A program made the translations under genes and the position numbers. The notes beneath the pieces were generated by a model. It did not search any database. It worked only from the letters and a program-made list of their open reading frames with translations, and was not told the DNA's origin. Below are positions 17,605-31,726 of a stretch of 40,775 bases of DNA, piece by piece (within the stretch, counting starts at the first letter, position 1; each line of letters opens with the position of its first letter). The DNA comes from Myxococcota bacterium. Lineage in GTDB: Bacteria > Myxococcota_A > Polyangia > Polyangiales > JANWZI01. The stretch is from assembly GCA_025054695.1 (NCBI GenBank), contig JANWZI010000026.1, positions 1-40,775 on the forward strand. Reading direction: 5' to 3'.

Positions 17605-17673
17605 CCGGGACGCGCGCCGGGCGGGCGCTCGCGCGCCCCGAGCGTAGCATCGCAACCGGGCGCGGCCAGCGGC

Positions 17674-17807
17674 CTACGACGGCGAGTCACCGCGCTGGCC
17701 AGGTTGGCCCATCGCGCCTTTCACTCGGCCGCGGTCTCGGGCTCGGACTCGGGCTCGGAATCGCAGTGCCCCTCGGCGACGTCAAGCAACGCGTTCGCCG
17801 CCGTCAG
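17674..17807 (-). repeat. Hexamer element E4, supplies stop codon
   Basis: From 17807 on the minus strand: CTGACGGCGGCGAACGCGTT, leader GCTTGACGTCGCCGAGG, six clean GAGNCC hexamers, GAAAGGCGCGATGGGCCAACC and TGGCC as in E3, and a diverged far end. This is the shortest array of the family in the window. TGA 17806-17804 is the stop of the acyl-CoA dehydrogenase gene. The gap 17605-17803 otherwise holds only the sucA upstream region. Confidence 0.7.
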
Positions 17808-19498
17808 CCCCATGCGTCGAGCACGGTGTGAGCGTCCGCCGGATCCAGCTCCCGCCCGGCGTCGACACCGAGGGCCGCGAAGCGCCGCGCCGCCGCCGCC
17901 GCGCGCCCGCGGCCGCGCTCCAGCTCCCAGCTCGCCTGACGAACGAGCCGTGCGAGCGCGAAGCCGCGCCCCAGCGTCAAGGCGAAGCGGCGCGCGCCGG
18001 CCTCGACGCTCTCCGAGCCGCGCGCGGCGGCTCCTTCAAACCATCGCGCGGCTCCTCGCACCGCCTGCACGGCCGCCCCCGCGGCGCGCCGCAGCTCGGG
18101 ATCGGAGCTTTCCCGCTCGCTCGCCTCGACGTGCGCGACCAGCTCCGCAAGGCCGCCCTCGCGGGCGAGCGCGCGCAGCACGTCGAGCGCGAGCACGTTC
18201 GTCGTGCCTTCCCAGATGGGGAGCACCTGCGCGTCGCGCAGCAGCACCGGCAGGCCCGTATCTTCCACGTAGCCCGCCCCCCCGAAGCACTCGAGCGCCT
18301 CGCTCGCCACCGCGACGGCTTGTTTGCCGGTGACGAGCTTGGCGAGCGGGACGAGCAACCGCAGCAAGCGGCGCTCCGCCTCGTTGGCCTCGCCGACCTC
18401 CTCGCGGCCGAGCAACTCGACCGCAGCGAAGGTGAGCTGAAAGGCGGCCTCGGTCTCGGCGGCCAGGTCGGCCAGCGTCTCGACGTGCAGCGGCTTGCGC
18501 GCGAGCGGCGCGCCGAAGGCCACGCGCCGGCGCGCGTAGTCCAGCGCGAGCGAGACGGCGTGGCGCATGCCGGACACGGCGCAGACCGCGTTCCAGGTGC
18601 GCGTGAGCGTGAGCATCGGCGCGATCGCGCGCACCCCGTCGCGAGGCTCGCCCACGAGCTCGGCCGGGGTCCCCTCGAGCGTGATCTCGGCCGTCGGTAC
18701 CTTGCGCGTGCCGAGCTTGTCCTTGAGGCGATGGACGACGAGGTTGCGCGGCCGGCCCTCGGCATCACGCGGCTCGACGTAAAACAGCGCGAGTCCTCGT
18801 CCGCCGGGGCCATTGCCCTGCGGACGCGCGAGCGTGAGCGCCATCTGCGACGCAGCCGCGCTGGTGAACCACTTGCGCCCGTACAACCGCCAGACGCCGT
18901 CGGGGTCGCGCACGGCGACCGTCTCCGACAAACCGACGTCGGAACCACCGGTCGATTCGGTCATCCACTGGCCGCTCGTCCAGAAACGCGCCGGATCGCG
19001 GGACAGCAGGTGAGGCAACGCGCGCGCCGCGAGCGCGGCGTTGCCCGCCGTCTCAAGGATGCGCGCGGCTCCATCGCTCATGGCGAGCGGGCACGTGTAC
19101 ACGTCGCAGAACGGCGCGAACAGGTGCACGAGCACGAACTGGTGCACCCGCGAGTACGCCCCGTGGGCGCGCTCGTACGCGATCGCGACGAGCCCCCGCT
19201 CGGCCGCGAGCCGTTCGCAGGACCGCCACAGGGCCGTGTGCTCGACGCGGTCGATGCGCCGGCCCCACGGATCCCAGTTCACCAGGCGGGGCTCGGAGGT
19301 GCGGTCGGACTGCTGCAGCGGGACGAGCTCCTCGCGGATGCGGCGCGCCAGCGATTGCGCATCGGCCTCGATGTCCGGCCGCAGCGCCGGCGGCAGCACG
19401 CGCTCGAGGTAGCCGCGCAGCATCGGATCGCATTCGAACGGGTCGCCGACGCGCGGCGGCTCCTGACAGAAGGGCTCGACGACGCGCACGCGGGCCAC
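17804..19498 (-). CDS. AidB-like acyl-CoA dehydrogenase
   Basis: 564 residues, longer than ordinary acyl-CoA dehydrogenases (~380) and matching the AidB subfamily (~540). FAD signatures are MTESTGGSDVG and RKWFTSAAASQMALTLARP. The AidB-type C-terminal half has ECFGGAGYVEDTGLPVLLRDAQ, where the usual catalytic Glu region is followed by PIWEGTTNVLALDVLRA, then an extra Ala/Arg-rich helical domain of ~110 residues that in AidB contacts DNA. It probably oxidises an acyl-CoA or acts in alkylation-damage response; the physiological substrate is unclear for the family. The start used is GTG 19498, only 28 bases from the divergent start at 19527, so one of the two starts may be internal. Confidence 0.88.
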   Translation of the reverse strand: MARVRVVEPFCQEPPRVGDPFECDPMLRGYLERVLPPALRPDIEADAQSLARRIREELVPLQQSDRTSEPRLVNWDPWGRRIDRVEHTALWRSCERLAAERGLVAIAYERAHGAYSRVHQFVLVHLFAPFCDVYTCPLAMSDGAARILETAGNAALAARALPHLLSRDPARFWTSGQWMTESTGGSDVGLSETVAVRDPDGVWRLYGRKWFTSAAASQMALTLARPQGNGPGGRGLALFYVEPRDAEGRPRNLVVHRLKDKLGTRKVPTAEITLEGTPAELVGEPRDGVRAIAPMLTLTRTWNAVCAVSGMRHAVSLALDYARRRVAFGAPLARKPLHVETLADLAAETEAAFQLTFAAVELLGREEVGEANEAERRLLRLLVPLAKLVTGKQAVAVASEALECFGGAGYVEDTGLPVLLRDAQVLPIWEGTTNVLALDVLRALAREGGLAELVAHVEASERESSDPELRRAAGAAVQAVRGAARWFEGAAARGSESVEAGARRFALTLGRGFALARLVRQASWELERGRGRAAAAARRFAALGVDAGRELDPADAHTVLDAWG

Positions 19499-19526
19499 CT
19501 ACACCCCGGCTCCGGTCTCGGCAAGC

Positions 19527-21104
19527 ATGGTCCGTGCGCCGATGGAGCGCTTCGACGAGATCGGACGGCGGCCCCCGACGACCTGGTGGCTCGGACGCTT
19601 CGTGTTCCTGCGGCTGCTGGGGCTCGTCTACACGGTCGCGTTCCTCGTCGCGCTCGAGCAAGCCGTTCCGCTCATCGGGGAGCGGGGCATCTTGCCGGCG
19701 ACCTGGTGGCTCGAGCGCGTCGCGGCGGGTCGGTCGTACGCGGAGGGTTTTGCGGAGCTCCCCTCCCTCTTTTGGTGGACCGGAGCGAGCGACGAGGCGC
19801 TGCGCATCGCCGCGCTCATCGGGCTCGTTCTGGGCATCGCCACGACCCTCGGCGCGACCCACGCGCTCGTGCTCGCCATGCTGTGGTGGCTTCAGCTCTC
19901 GTTCGTGCACGTGGGACAGACGTTCTGGGCCTACGGCTGGGAGACGCTGCTGTGCGAGGCGGGCCTGCTCGCGGTCTTCGTCGCGCCCGTGCGCTCCGTG
20001 GGGCCGTTCCCCGCGGGCCACGCGCCGCCCGCGATCGCGCCGTGGCTGCTGCGCTGGCTGACGTTCCGGCTCATGTTCGGCGCGGGGCTCATCAAGCTGC
20101 GCGGCGATCCGTGCTGGATCGAGCTGAGCTGCCTCGACTTTCACTACGAAACCCAGCCCAATCCGCATCCGCTCTCCCCGTGGTTCCACGCGCTGCCGCC
20201 GTGGGTGGACCGGCTCGGTGTCCTGTTCAATCACGCCGTCGAGCTCGCGGCTCCGCCCCTGCTGTTCGCGCCCGGCCGCTGGCGCATCGCGGCGGTGGCC
20301 TCGATCGTCGCGTTTCAGGCGATGCTGATCGCGAGCGGGAATCTGTCGTTTCTCAACTGGTTGTCGATCGCCGTTGCGCTCGGCTGCCTCGACGACCGCG
20401 CCCTTGCCCCCCTGCTCCCCGCAGCCTACCGCGCCCGGCTCGAGCGGCTCGCACGGGAGCCACCCACCCCAAGCCGCGCCGCGCGCATCGCGGTCTGGAC
20501 GTATGCCGGGCTCGTGGTCGTGCTGTCCATCGACCCCGTCGTCAATCTCCTGTCGCGCGGCCAGCTCATGAACGCCTCCTTCGATCGGCTGCGCATGGTG
20601 AACACCTACGGTGCGTTCGGCGTGGTCGACCGCGAGCGGCTCGAGGTGCAGCTCGAAGGCACGCTGGACGACCCGCTCGACCCGCGCGCGCGCTGGCTCG
20701 CCTACGAGCTTCCCTGCAAGCCCGGACCGCCCGAGCGCATGCCGTGTCTGGTGACCCCGTATCACTACCGGCTCGACTGGCAGATGTGGTTCGCCTGGCA
20801 CGGCGAGGAACGCAGCGAGCCCTGGCTCGTGCGCCTCGCGGATCTGTTGCTCCGCGGTGAGCCCGCGGTGCGGCCTCTGTTCCGCCACGATCCGTTCGGC
20901 GCTCGTCCCCCAAGGGCCATTCGCGTCACGTTGTGGCGCTACCGGATGGCCGGGCCCTTCGAGCCCGGAATCTGGTGGCGCCGTGAGCGGCTGCCGTACG
21001 ACTGGCTGCCGCCCGTCTGGAGAGGGCAGCCCAGCTTCGAGTCGTTCCTCGAACGATGGGGATGGCGGCGCGAGGCGACCCCGATCGAGCACGTGCTACC
21101 ATGA
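19527..21104 (+). CDS. Lipase maturation factor family membrane protein
   Basis: 525 residues with 8-9 hydrophobic segments followed by a soluble C-terminal domain. Diagnostic LMF motifs are seen: FVHVGQTFWAYGWETLLCEAGLLAVF, TFRLMFGAGLIKLRGD, a Cys-containing CWIELSCLDFHYETQPNP, LSPWFHALPPW, and further on GAFGVVDRERLEV and W.AYELPCKPG. The animal LMF1 helps lipoprotein lipase fold in the ER; bacterial homologues are common but functionally undefined, and involvement in folding of an exported lipase or disulphide handling is inference. A second start at 19542 is possible. It overlaps the GGCT-fold gene by ATGA, so the two are probably coexpressed. The N-terminal six residues overlap the putative upstream region of the divergent dehydrogenase. 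Confidence 0.85.
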   Translation: MVRAPMERFDEIGRRPPTTWWLGRFVFLRLLGLVYTVAFLVALEQAVPLIGERGILPATWWLERVAAGRSYAEGFAELPSLFWWTGASDEALRIAALIGLVLGIATTLGATHALVLAMLWWLQLSFVHVGQTFWAYGWETLLCEAGLLAVFVAPVRSVGPFPAGHAPPAIAPWLLRWLTFRLMFGAGLIKLRGDPCWIELSCLDFHYETQPNPHPLSPWFHALPPWVDRLGVLFNHAVELAAPPLLFAPGRWRIAAVASIVAFQAMLIASGNLSFLNWLSIAVALGCLDDRALAPLLPAAYRARLERLAREPPTPSRAARIAVWTYAGLVVVLSIDPVVNLLSRGQLMNASFDRLRMVNTYGAFGVVDRERLEVQLEGTLDDPLDPRARWLAYELPCKPGPPERMPCLVTPYHYRLDWQMWFAWHGEERSEPWLVRLADLLLRGEPAVRPLFRHDPFGARPPRAIRVTLWRYRMAGPFEPGIWWRRERLPYDWLPPVWRGQPSFESFLERWGWRREATPIEHVLP

Positions 21105-21919
21105 ATGGCTTGCGTCGGAGCGAGACGGTGCGCGAGGCCCGCATGCGGTTCGTGCCGCTCGTCGCGCTCGTCGACGAGACGTGCGGCGTTCCCGATTCGC
21201 GACACCCGGGCGAAACCCGTCACTGGCTTGCCGACACTCGCCTCGATCCCGCGGGCTCTTCGCTGGGTGCGCTCGAGCGAGCCATCGGTTGGGCCGTACC
21301 GGGCCGACTCGTCGAGGCCTTGCCGCATTCCGAAGCCGGGGAGGGCTGCTCCCTCGTCGTGTTGGACGAGCAAGCCGGCGCGCATGCGGCGCTGTGGTCC
21401 GAGCCGCGCGTGCCGACGCCACGACCGGGATCGGACGATCCAGGGTGGGGCATGCCCATCGATGCGTTCTTCGTCTACGGAACGCTCATGCGGGGGGAGT
21501 GCCGCGAGCACGTTCTGCGCGCGCACGATCCGGTTCGATGGACCCCCGCCGTGCTCGAGGGGGGTCGGCTGCGCGATTGCGGCAGCTACCCGGGGCTTGA
21601 ACCGACGCGCCGAATGGCGGACCGCGTGCACGGGGAGCTCGTCGCGTTCGAGGTTGGGTGCGACGCTGCCGCCACGGTCGATCCGGGGACGGGGCCGGCG
21701 GCTCGCTTCGCCGCGCTCGTCGAGCGACTGGACGACATCGAAGGGTTCCTCGGCTTCGGCGTCGCGGGCTCGTTGTACGAGCGCCGCCTGGTCCGCGTGC
21801 ACGCCGGTGACGTGGAGAGGCTCGCGTGGGCCTACGTGCTCGCGCGGCCAGAAGATTATCCGCTGCTCGGCACCGGCGACTGGCGACTGCGTGAGCGCGC
21901 CCGCGGGCGCTCGCGCTGA
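21101..21919 (+). CDS. GGCT-like (gamma-glutamylcyclotransferase/AIG2) fold protein with extra N-terminal domain
   Basis: 272 residues from ATG 21101, which overlaps the LMF stop (ATGA). Residues 1-120 are a Trp/Pro-containing domain I do not recognise (VPLVALVDETCGV, LERAIGWAVPGRLVEALPH). Residues 121-260 match the GGCT fold: DAFFVYGTLMRGECREHVL, where YGTLM is the substrate-anion loop, VHGELVAFEVG in the position of the catalytic-Glu strand, and LDDIEGFLGFG.GSLYERRLVRV. Such enzymes release 5-oxoproline from gamma-glutamyl amines or act on isopeptides. The substrate here is unknown; the coupling with a lipase maturation factor suggests action on a small molecule or modified peptide, by inference only. 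Confidence 0.75.
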   Translation: MNGLRRSETVREARMRFVPLVALVDETCGVPDSRHPGETRHWLADTRLDPAGSSLGALERAIGWAVPGRLVEALPHSEAGEGCSLVVLDEQAGAHAALWSEPRVPTPRPGSDDPGWGMPIDAFFVYGTLMRGECREHVLRAHDPVRWTPAVLEGGRLRDCGSYPGLEPTRRMADRVHGELVAFEVGCDAAATVDPGTGPAARFAALVERLDDIEGFLGFGVAGSLYERRLVRVHAGDVERLAWAYVLARPEDYPLLGTGDWRLRERARGRSR

Positions 21920-21954
21920 TCGGGTGGGTGCTACGGCCGAGCCCCTCCGCGAGG

Positions 21955-22647
21955 TCACGTGGGCCGCGTGGCGCCGACCCGCGACTCGAGCGCGCCGAGG
22001 CGGCGCTCGAACGCATCGGCGAGCTCCCCGAGCCTGCGCTCGAGCGCCGCGAGCCGCTCGCCGACGGCTCGTTCCACGTGGCGCGCGGTCACGTCGATTT
22101 CGACGTTGGCGAGGTAGCCCACTGCCGCCGAGCCGAGCACGACGCTGCGCCGGGTGTGGGGCACGAGCGTGACCTCGAAACAGCTCGGCTCGGCACGCAC
22201 GACGGTCAGGCTCGCGCCGTCGACGGCCACGAAGCCTCGCGGTACGAGCCAGCGTCCCAGGTCCGGGTCGATTTCGAAGATCACGCGCAGCGCGTCGCCG
22301 TCGGGCTCGATGGACGAGACGCGCGCCGTGCCGTCGACGTGTCCCTGCACGAGGTGACCGCCGATCGGCGTTCCGAGGCGCGCCGCGCGCTCGAGATTGA
22401 CGGCGTCGCCGGGCCGCAGCGCACCTAGTGTCGTGCGACGCAACGTTTCGGGTACGGCGTCGAACGCGAGCGTGCCCGCCGCCTCGTCCAGCGCCACGAC
22501 CGTCAGGCAGACCCCGTGCACGCTGACGCTGTCGCCGACGCGTGTATCCCGGACGACGCGCTCGGCGGCGACGACGAGCCGGCGCGAGCCCGGGCGATCC
22601 TCCACCTGCGAGACGCGCCCCATTTCCTCGACGATGCCGGTGAACAT
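21955..22647 (-). CDS. ribE: Riboflavin synthase, alpha subunit
   Basis: Dismutates two 6,7-dimethyl-8-ribityllumazines to riboflavin; trimeric and cytoplasmic. Two internally repeated lumazine-binding barrels are visible: MFTGIVEEMGRV with VHGVCLTV in the first, and GGHLVQGHVDGTA with VDGASLTVV in the second. The ATG at 22647 gives the standard N-terminus. The core ends near residue 195; the last ~35 residues form an added heptad-like helix (AALERRLGELADAFERRLGALESRVG), a short coiled coil that could extend trimerisation. No ribD, ribB or ribH is adjacent, so the pathway genes must lie elsewhere. It converges with the GGCT gene, with a gap of only 35 bases and no repeat element. Confidence 0.95.
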   Translation of the reverse strand: MFTGIVEEMGRVSQVEDRPGSRRLVVAAERVVRDTRVGDSVSVHGVCLTVVALDEAAGTLAFDAVPETLRRTTLGALRPGDAVNLERAARLGTPIGGHLVQGHVDGTARVSSIEPDGDALRVIFEIDPDLGRWLVPRGFVAVDGASLTVVRAEPSCFEVTLVPHTRRSVVLGSAAVGYLANVEIDVTARHVERAVGERLAALERRLGELADAFERRLGALESRVGATRPT

Positions 22648-22781
22648 GCCGCAAACAGAGCACGGGCACCCCGCTCGCGCTATGCTGCGCCGCGCATGCA
22701 GCCACGGCCCCCCGTCACCGGGCGCGCGTGCCCGCGATCCGGGGTGATCGGACGGGAGGCCGCGCCGACGGCCGGGCGACC

Positions 22782-23684
22782 ATGAATAGGAACGAGTCGC
22801 GGCTGCGCCTGCGACGCGGGCCGCTGCTGATGCTCGCGGCGACCGTCGTCTTCACGCTCATGGTCGTCGCGGTCAAGGTGGCGCGCACGGAGCTCGGCGC
22901 TCTGGACACGATGTTCTGGCGCGTGGCCGTCTCGCTACCCATCGCCGCCGCGATGGCGGCACGCACGGGGTTCGCGGTCGCCAATCGCCGTGCGATGGCG
23001 GCCCGCGGGCTGCTCGGGTTCGCCGCGATGCTTTGCTGGTTCATTGCCGCGGCGGGGCTGAGCGTCGCGGATCTGTCCCTGCTCTCGAAGCTCGAGCCGG
23101 TGCTCGTCGCGCTCGCGGCACCGCTGTGGTTCGGGCCCGCCGAGCGCGCCGGCGGACGCGTCTGGCTCTCGCTCGCGCTGGGATTCGCCGGAACGGCCGT
23201 CGTGCTCGCGCCGGAGCTCGCCATCGGCAACGCGGCGGGCCTGTTCGCGCTCGCGAGCACGCTGTTTGCCGCGGGCGCACACCTGTCCATCCGCGCGCTG
23301 TCGCGCACCGATCGCGCCGAGGCGGTCGTCTTCTGGTTCCAGGTGACCACGATCGTTCCGACGCTGCTGCTGCGATGGGGCCTCGAAGGCGCCCCGCCTC
23401 CGCTGCCACCGGCCCACCTGTGGCCGGCGCTGCTCGCGACGGGCGTGACGGCCGCCGCCGGTCAGTGGCTCGTGACTGTGGCCTACCGCTACGATTCGGC
23501 CCCCGTCGTGTCTGCCGCGGGATTCGCCTCTCCGCTCTGGGCGGTTCTGGCCGACCTCGTCTTCTTCGGGCAGCCCCCGCCTTCGGGCACGCTGCTCGGA
23601 GGCCTGCTCATCGTCGTGAGCGGTTTGCTGCTGATCGTGGGACCGTCGATGGCGGCGCCCGTCACGGCCACGGAGGAGCGATGA
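22782..23684 (+). CDS. EamA/DMT-family transporter
   Basis: 300 residues with about ten transmembrane helices, arranged as two EamA repeats (helices 1-5 and 6-10). Helix 1 has GPLLMLAATVVFTLMVVAVKV; the first repeat ends with LSLLSKLEPVLVALAAPLWFG, typical of the drug/metabolite superfamily, and the second ends with VSAAGFASPLWAVLADLVFFG and SGTLLGGLLIVVSGLLLI. It is probably an inner-membrane exporter of metabolites; the substrate is unknown. The start ATG 22782 replaces an upstream non-family stretch. It is followed by the YndJ-like gene with a four-base ATGA overlap and GGAGGAG just before it. Confidence 0.88.
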   Translation: MNRNESRLRLRRGPLLMLAATVVFTLMVVAVKVARTELGALDTMFWRVAVSLPIAAAMAARTGFAVANRRAMAARGLLGFAAMLCWFIAAAGLSVADLSLLSKLEPVLVALAAPLWFGPAERAGGRVWLSLALGFAGTAVVLAPELAIGNAAGLFALASTLFAAGAHLSIRALSRTDRAEAVVFWFQVTTIVPTLLLRWGLEGAPPPLPPAHLWPALLATGVTAAAGQWLVTVAYRYDSAPVVSAAGFASPLWAVLADLVFFGQPPPSGTLLGGLLIVVSGLLLIVGPSMAAPVTATEER

Positions 23685-24706
23685 GCGAAACGGTCGCGGA
23701 CGCTTCGCGGCAGACGAGCGAGACCGAGGAGGGCGCATCTCGACCCGGGCGTGTCGACACCCCGATCCGGTCGCTCGCGTGGTTCGCCTTGGCGGGCGTG
23801 CCCCTCTCGGTGGCTACGCGGTGGGTGCCCGGCGCACCTCAAGACACGCTCAACCGCGCCGTGATCGGCGCCGTCCTCGTCGTCGCGCCGCTCGGTCTGG
23901 CCGTCGCGTGGGCGACGTCACCGGGGGGGCGAGGCGTCGCATCGAAGCTGCGAGGGCTGCTCGCATGGCTCGTGCCCCTCGCAGGCGTCGGCGCCGTCGG
24001 GTCGATGATCGTACCCGCGACGAGCGCGACGGCGGCGGTACTGGTCGGCCCCTGGGTCGCGGCCACGCTGCTCGCCGTGGCCGAGCGACGACTGGCTCTC
24101 GGACGGGCGTGGCGCGAGCCGGAGGGTCTGGCGGCGCTCGGGGCCATCGTGTGCGCAGCCGTCGGCGCGGGCTGGCTGGCCGCGGCTCGACTGGGACTTG
24201 CGCCGTTCGGAGTCGATCCGATCACGCACGTCCTCGTGGTCGTCCACCTGCACTCGGCCACGCTCGCCGGCCCCCTGTTCGCCGCGGCGGCGCTCCGGCG
24301 GCTGGCGTCGGACGGGCGAGCGGCACGGCCACCCGTCGCGTGGATCGCGACCGGCGGCCAGCTACTCGGCGCCGTGGGCGTCGCGCTGGGCGTGCTCGTG
24401 TCCCGTCCGGTTCAGTCGGTCGGCACGCTTGTCTTGACGGTGGGCCTCGCCCTCGCGTGCGTCCTCGTCCTGCGCGCCTGTCGTGGCGCACCGTGGTTGC
24501 CGCGCCTGCTCCTGCTCGTCGCCGTGGCAAGCGCCGCCGTCGCGATGCCGCTTGCGCTCGCTCAGGCGGCAGGGCGGCCCTTCGGAGCGAGCCTGACTCT
24601 CGAGTGGATGTTACGCATCCACGGTCAGGCGAATCTGCACGGGTTTTCGGCCTGTGGGCTCGGCGGCGCGTACCTGCTCCTTCGGAGTCCAACGCGCGGT
24701 GACTGA
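23681..24706 (+). CDS. YndJ-like multi-pass membrane protein
   Basis: 341 residues with eight or more hydrophobic segments after a polar N-terminus. Two landmarks recall the YndJ family: THVLVVVHLHSATLAGPLF, with conserved His in a membrane helix, and MLRIHGQANLHGFSACGLGG near the C-terminus, where HG.xNxHGF is the family signature. The His-rich helices suggest metal or heme binding, but the family has no established function. The start ATG 23681 has GGAGGAG five bases upstream and overlaps the transporter stop. The stop TGA 24704-24706 lies in the terminus of element E5. Confidence 0.7.
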   Translation: MSETVADASRQTSETEEGASRPGRVDTPIRSLAWFALAGVPLSVATRWVPGAPQDTLNRAVIGAVLVVAPLGLAVAWATSPGGRGVASKLRGLLAWLVPLAGVGAVGSMIVPATSATAAVLVGPWVAATLLAVAERRLALGRAWREPEGLAALGAIVCAAVGAGWLAAARLGLAPFGVDPITHVLVVVHLHSATLAGPLFAAAALRRLASDGRAARPPVAWIATGGQLLGAVGVALGVLVSRPVQSVGTLVLTVGLALACVLVLRACRGAPWLPRLLLLVAVASAAVAMPLALAQAAGRPFGASLTLEWMLRIHGQANLHGFSACGLGGAYLLLRSPTRGD

Positions 24707-24957
24707 CGGGCGCCGGTTACGTTCCTCGACGTGCCGAAGGGTGTTGGGAGCCCGAGACCGAGCCGGAGTCGGAGTCCGAGCCCGAGTCCGTGCCCGAGCC
24801 CGTGGCCGAACTCGAGTCCGAGTCCGAGTTCGAGCCAGAGCCCGAGACCGAGTCCGTGACCGAGCCCGAGACCGAGTCCGAGCCCGTGGCCGAGTCTGAG
24901 ACCGAGACCGAGACCGAGGCCGAGCTGGACTGGAATCGCGATCGACCAGCCTGGCCT
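24703..24957 (+). repeat. Hexamer element E5, supplies stop codon
   Basis: Starts CTGACGGGCGCCGGTTACGT with the TGA acting as stop of the YndJ-like gene. Leader TCCTCGACGTGCCGAAGG then GTGTTGGGAGCCC: one base is gained and one lost compared with E3, so the reading phase is restored by the end of the leader. About 185 bases of GAGNCC hexamers follow. The element closes with GGAATCGCGATCGACCAGCC and TGGCC, which links the E3/E4 end block with the GAATCGCGATC block of E2 and E6. The rest of the gap to 25084 holds only the upstream region of the large ORF. Confidence 0.75.
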
Positions 24958-25084
24958 CCCCTGTGGGCGTGCCGCGACCAGCGGCCCCCCGACCGGTCGC
25001 TCGCCGCGACACGCCGCGGCCTTCCGTTTCGTTGTACGATTGCACTACTCGTCCCTCGCTGGACGTGCCGCACGGAGGCACCCG

Positions 25085-30417
<5,333 letters not shown>

Positions 30418-30421
<4 letters not shown>

Positions 30422-30683
30422 GGGCGCGAGTCACGTCGAGCGACGTCGTCGAGGGGAGTCGCGAGGCCGAGACAGAGTCCGAGCCCGCGCCCGAGTCCGA
30501 GCCGGAGTCGGAGCCCGAGTCGAAGTCCGAGCGCGAGTCCGAGTCCGAGCCCGAGTCGGCGCCCGAGTCCGAACCCGAACCCGAGCCGGAGTCCGAGGCC
30601 GAGGCCGAGCCCGAGCCCGAGTCGGAGACCGATCCCTGGTCCGGGTCCGAATCGCGATCGAGCGACGCGACCGCTGCGGTCAG
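30418..30683 (+). repeat. Hexamer element E6 with stops for both convergent genes
   Basis: The best two-ended copy. The left terminus CTGAGGGCGCGAGTCACGTC holds TGA 30419-30421, the stop of the giant ORF. The leader GAGCGACGTCGTCGAGGGG-AGTCGCGAG keeps the family spacing, then about 190 bases of GAGNCC hexamers. The right side reads GAATCGCGATCGAGCGACGC then GACCGCTGCGGTCAG; on the minus strand this is CTGACCGCAGCGGTCGCGTC, whose TGA at 30682-30680 stops the Lon-N-type gene. The element therefore spans exactly from stop to stop. Confidence 0.8.
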
Positions 30684-31360
30684 TTCACCAGTTCTCCAGC
30701 CTGCCGCCCCCGAGCCCGTTGGATCGCGTGCACGGTGGCCAGGGCGGTGGCGAGCCGCTGCTCGACACCGGCCGTCTCGAGCATGCGTTGCCGTTCGTCC
30801 GGATGCTCGACGAGCAGACCCAGGAGCCGGTCGGCCAACCGGCCGGCGTCTCCGTCCACGTCGTAGGCCGGGGCCGCGGCGCCCGCCGTCGCTGCGACGA
30901 CGAATGGAGCGTGACGGAGCAGCTCGGCGTACAGCCCCGTCACCGCGCGCGGATCGGTCGCGATGTCTTCGAGGACGGTGGCCTTCGCGCGGCGGAACGG
31001 CGGCTGGAACGGAAGCTCCTCGATCCGGACGCGCGTGGTGCAGGCGAAGACGATGTCCGACGTTCCATCGGGATTCGCGCGGTGCGCAACGATGCGGCCC
31101 GCGCCGGCCACGTCGTGGATCGGCGGCTCGCCGGCCTGCTCCTTCTCGTGACCACGTCGGATCCGCACGAGCGCCATGGCGCGGCCGTGCTCGAGGCAGT
31201 GCCGCACCATCGCCCGGTAGCGCGGCTCGAAGACGTGCAACGCCACCGACGTACCGGGCAGCACGACGGCGCGCGGCAGAGGGAAAAGCGGCAGCGCCGC
31301 CAGCTCCTGAGCCGTCAGCGGCGCGAGCGGGTCGAGGGTCGTCGGATCGAGCGACAGCAC
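30680..31360 (-). CDS. Lon protease N-terminal (substrate-binding) domain protein
   Basis: 226 residues from GTG 31360; the ORF reaches 31519, but its extra N-terminus is Cys/Gly-rich and not family-like. It matches the stand-alone LON substrate-binding domain: [30 protein letters not shown] at the start, then [29 protein letters not shown], then a helical part ([20 protein letters not shown]). There is no AAA+ or protease domain, so it cannot degrade proteins itself. Homologues resemble the cereblon and YcaC-type PUA-like fold and probably bind hydrophobic peptides. Its stop codon lies in E6, and E7 lies between its start and the adenosine deaminase. Confidence 0.88.
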   Translation of the reverse strand: MLSLDPTTLDPLAPLTAQELAALPLFPLPRAVVLPGTSVALHVFEPRYRAMVRHCLEHGRAMALVRIRRGHEKEQAGEPPIHDVAGAGRIVAHRANPDGTSDIVFACTTRVRIEELPFQPPFRRAKATVLEDIATDPRAVTGLYAELLRHAPFVVAATAGAAAPAYDVDGDAGRLADRLLGLLVEHPDERQRMLETAGVEQRLATALATVHAIQRARGRQAGELVN

Positions 31361-31522
31361 GCACCCAAGTTGTGTCGCCTCGCCGGGCGCGCAATACCCC
31401 CCGGCCGGACGCAAGGTCCCGACCTGTCCGACAGAAACCGGCCGCTGGGCGGAGTCGGCGGCCGAAGCCGGGCATAGAAGGCCCGAGCCGCAGACAGAGC
31501 CAGGGCCGACCTGCCCCATATC

Positions 31523-31726
31523 TCGAGCCCGAGTCCGAGGCCGAGACCGACGCCGAGGCCGTGTTCGAGACCGTGCCCGAGCCCGACTCCGAGACCGAGC
31601 CCGAGCCCGAGCCTGAGACCGAGCCCGAGACCGAATCCGAGTCCGAGTCCGAGTCAGAGTCCGAGCCCGAGCCCGAGCCGGAGCCGGAGCCCGAGTCCGA
31701 GGCCGAGGCGGAGCTCAATGCGTCAG
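31523..31726 (+). repeat. Hexamer element E7 with long clean array
   Basis: About 190 bases of GAGNCC hexamers (GAGTCC, GAGCCC, GAGACC, GAGGCC, GAGCCG) run from 31523 to about 31711. The right end is only ATGCGTCAG, whose reverse complement CTGACGCAT contains the stop (31725-31723) of the adenosine deaminase. No leader or full inverted terminus is visible on the left, so this copy is degenerate or of another subtype. Between the element and the Lon-type start at 31360 lies about 160 bases with nothing else recognisable. Confidence 0.6.

Noticed and set aside
30463..30655. CRISPR array
   Set aside because: The hexamers are short, contiguous and lack unique spacers, and no cas gene is present.
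31523..31711. Stand-alone Ser/Glu-rich protein genes
   Set aside because: Hexamer arrays are open in all frames by composition. No start with ribosome-binding site or conserved ends was seen, so I annotate them as repeats and only raise the -1 frame as a hypothesis.
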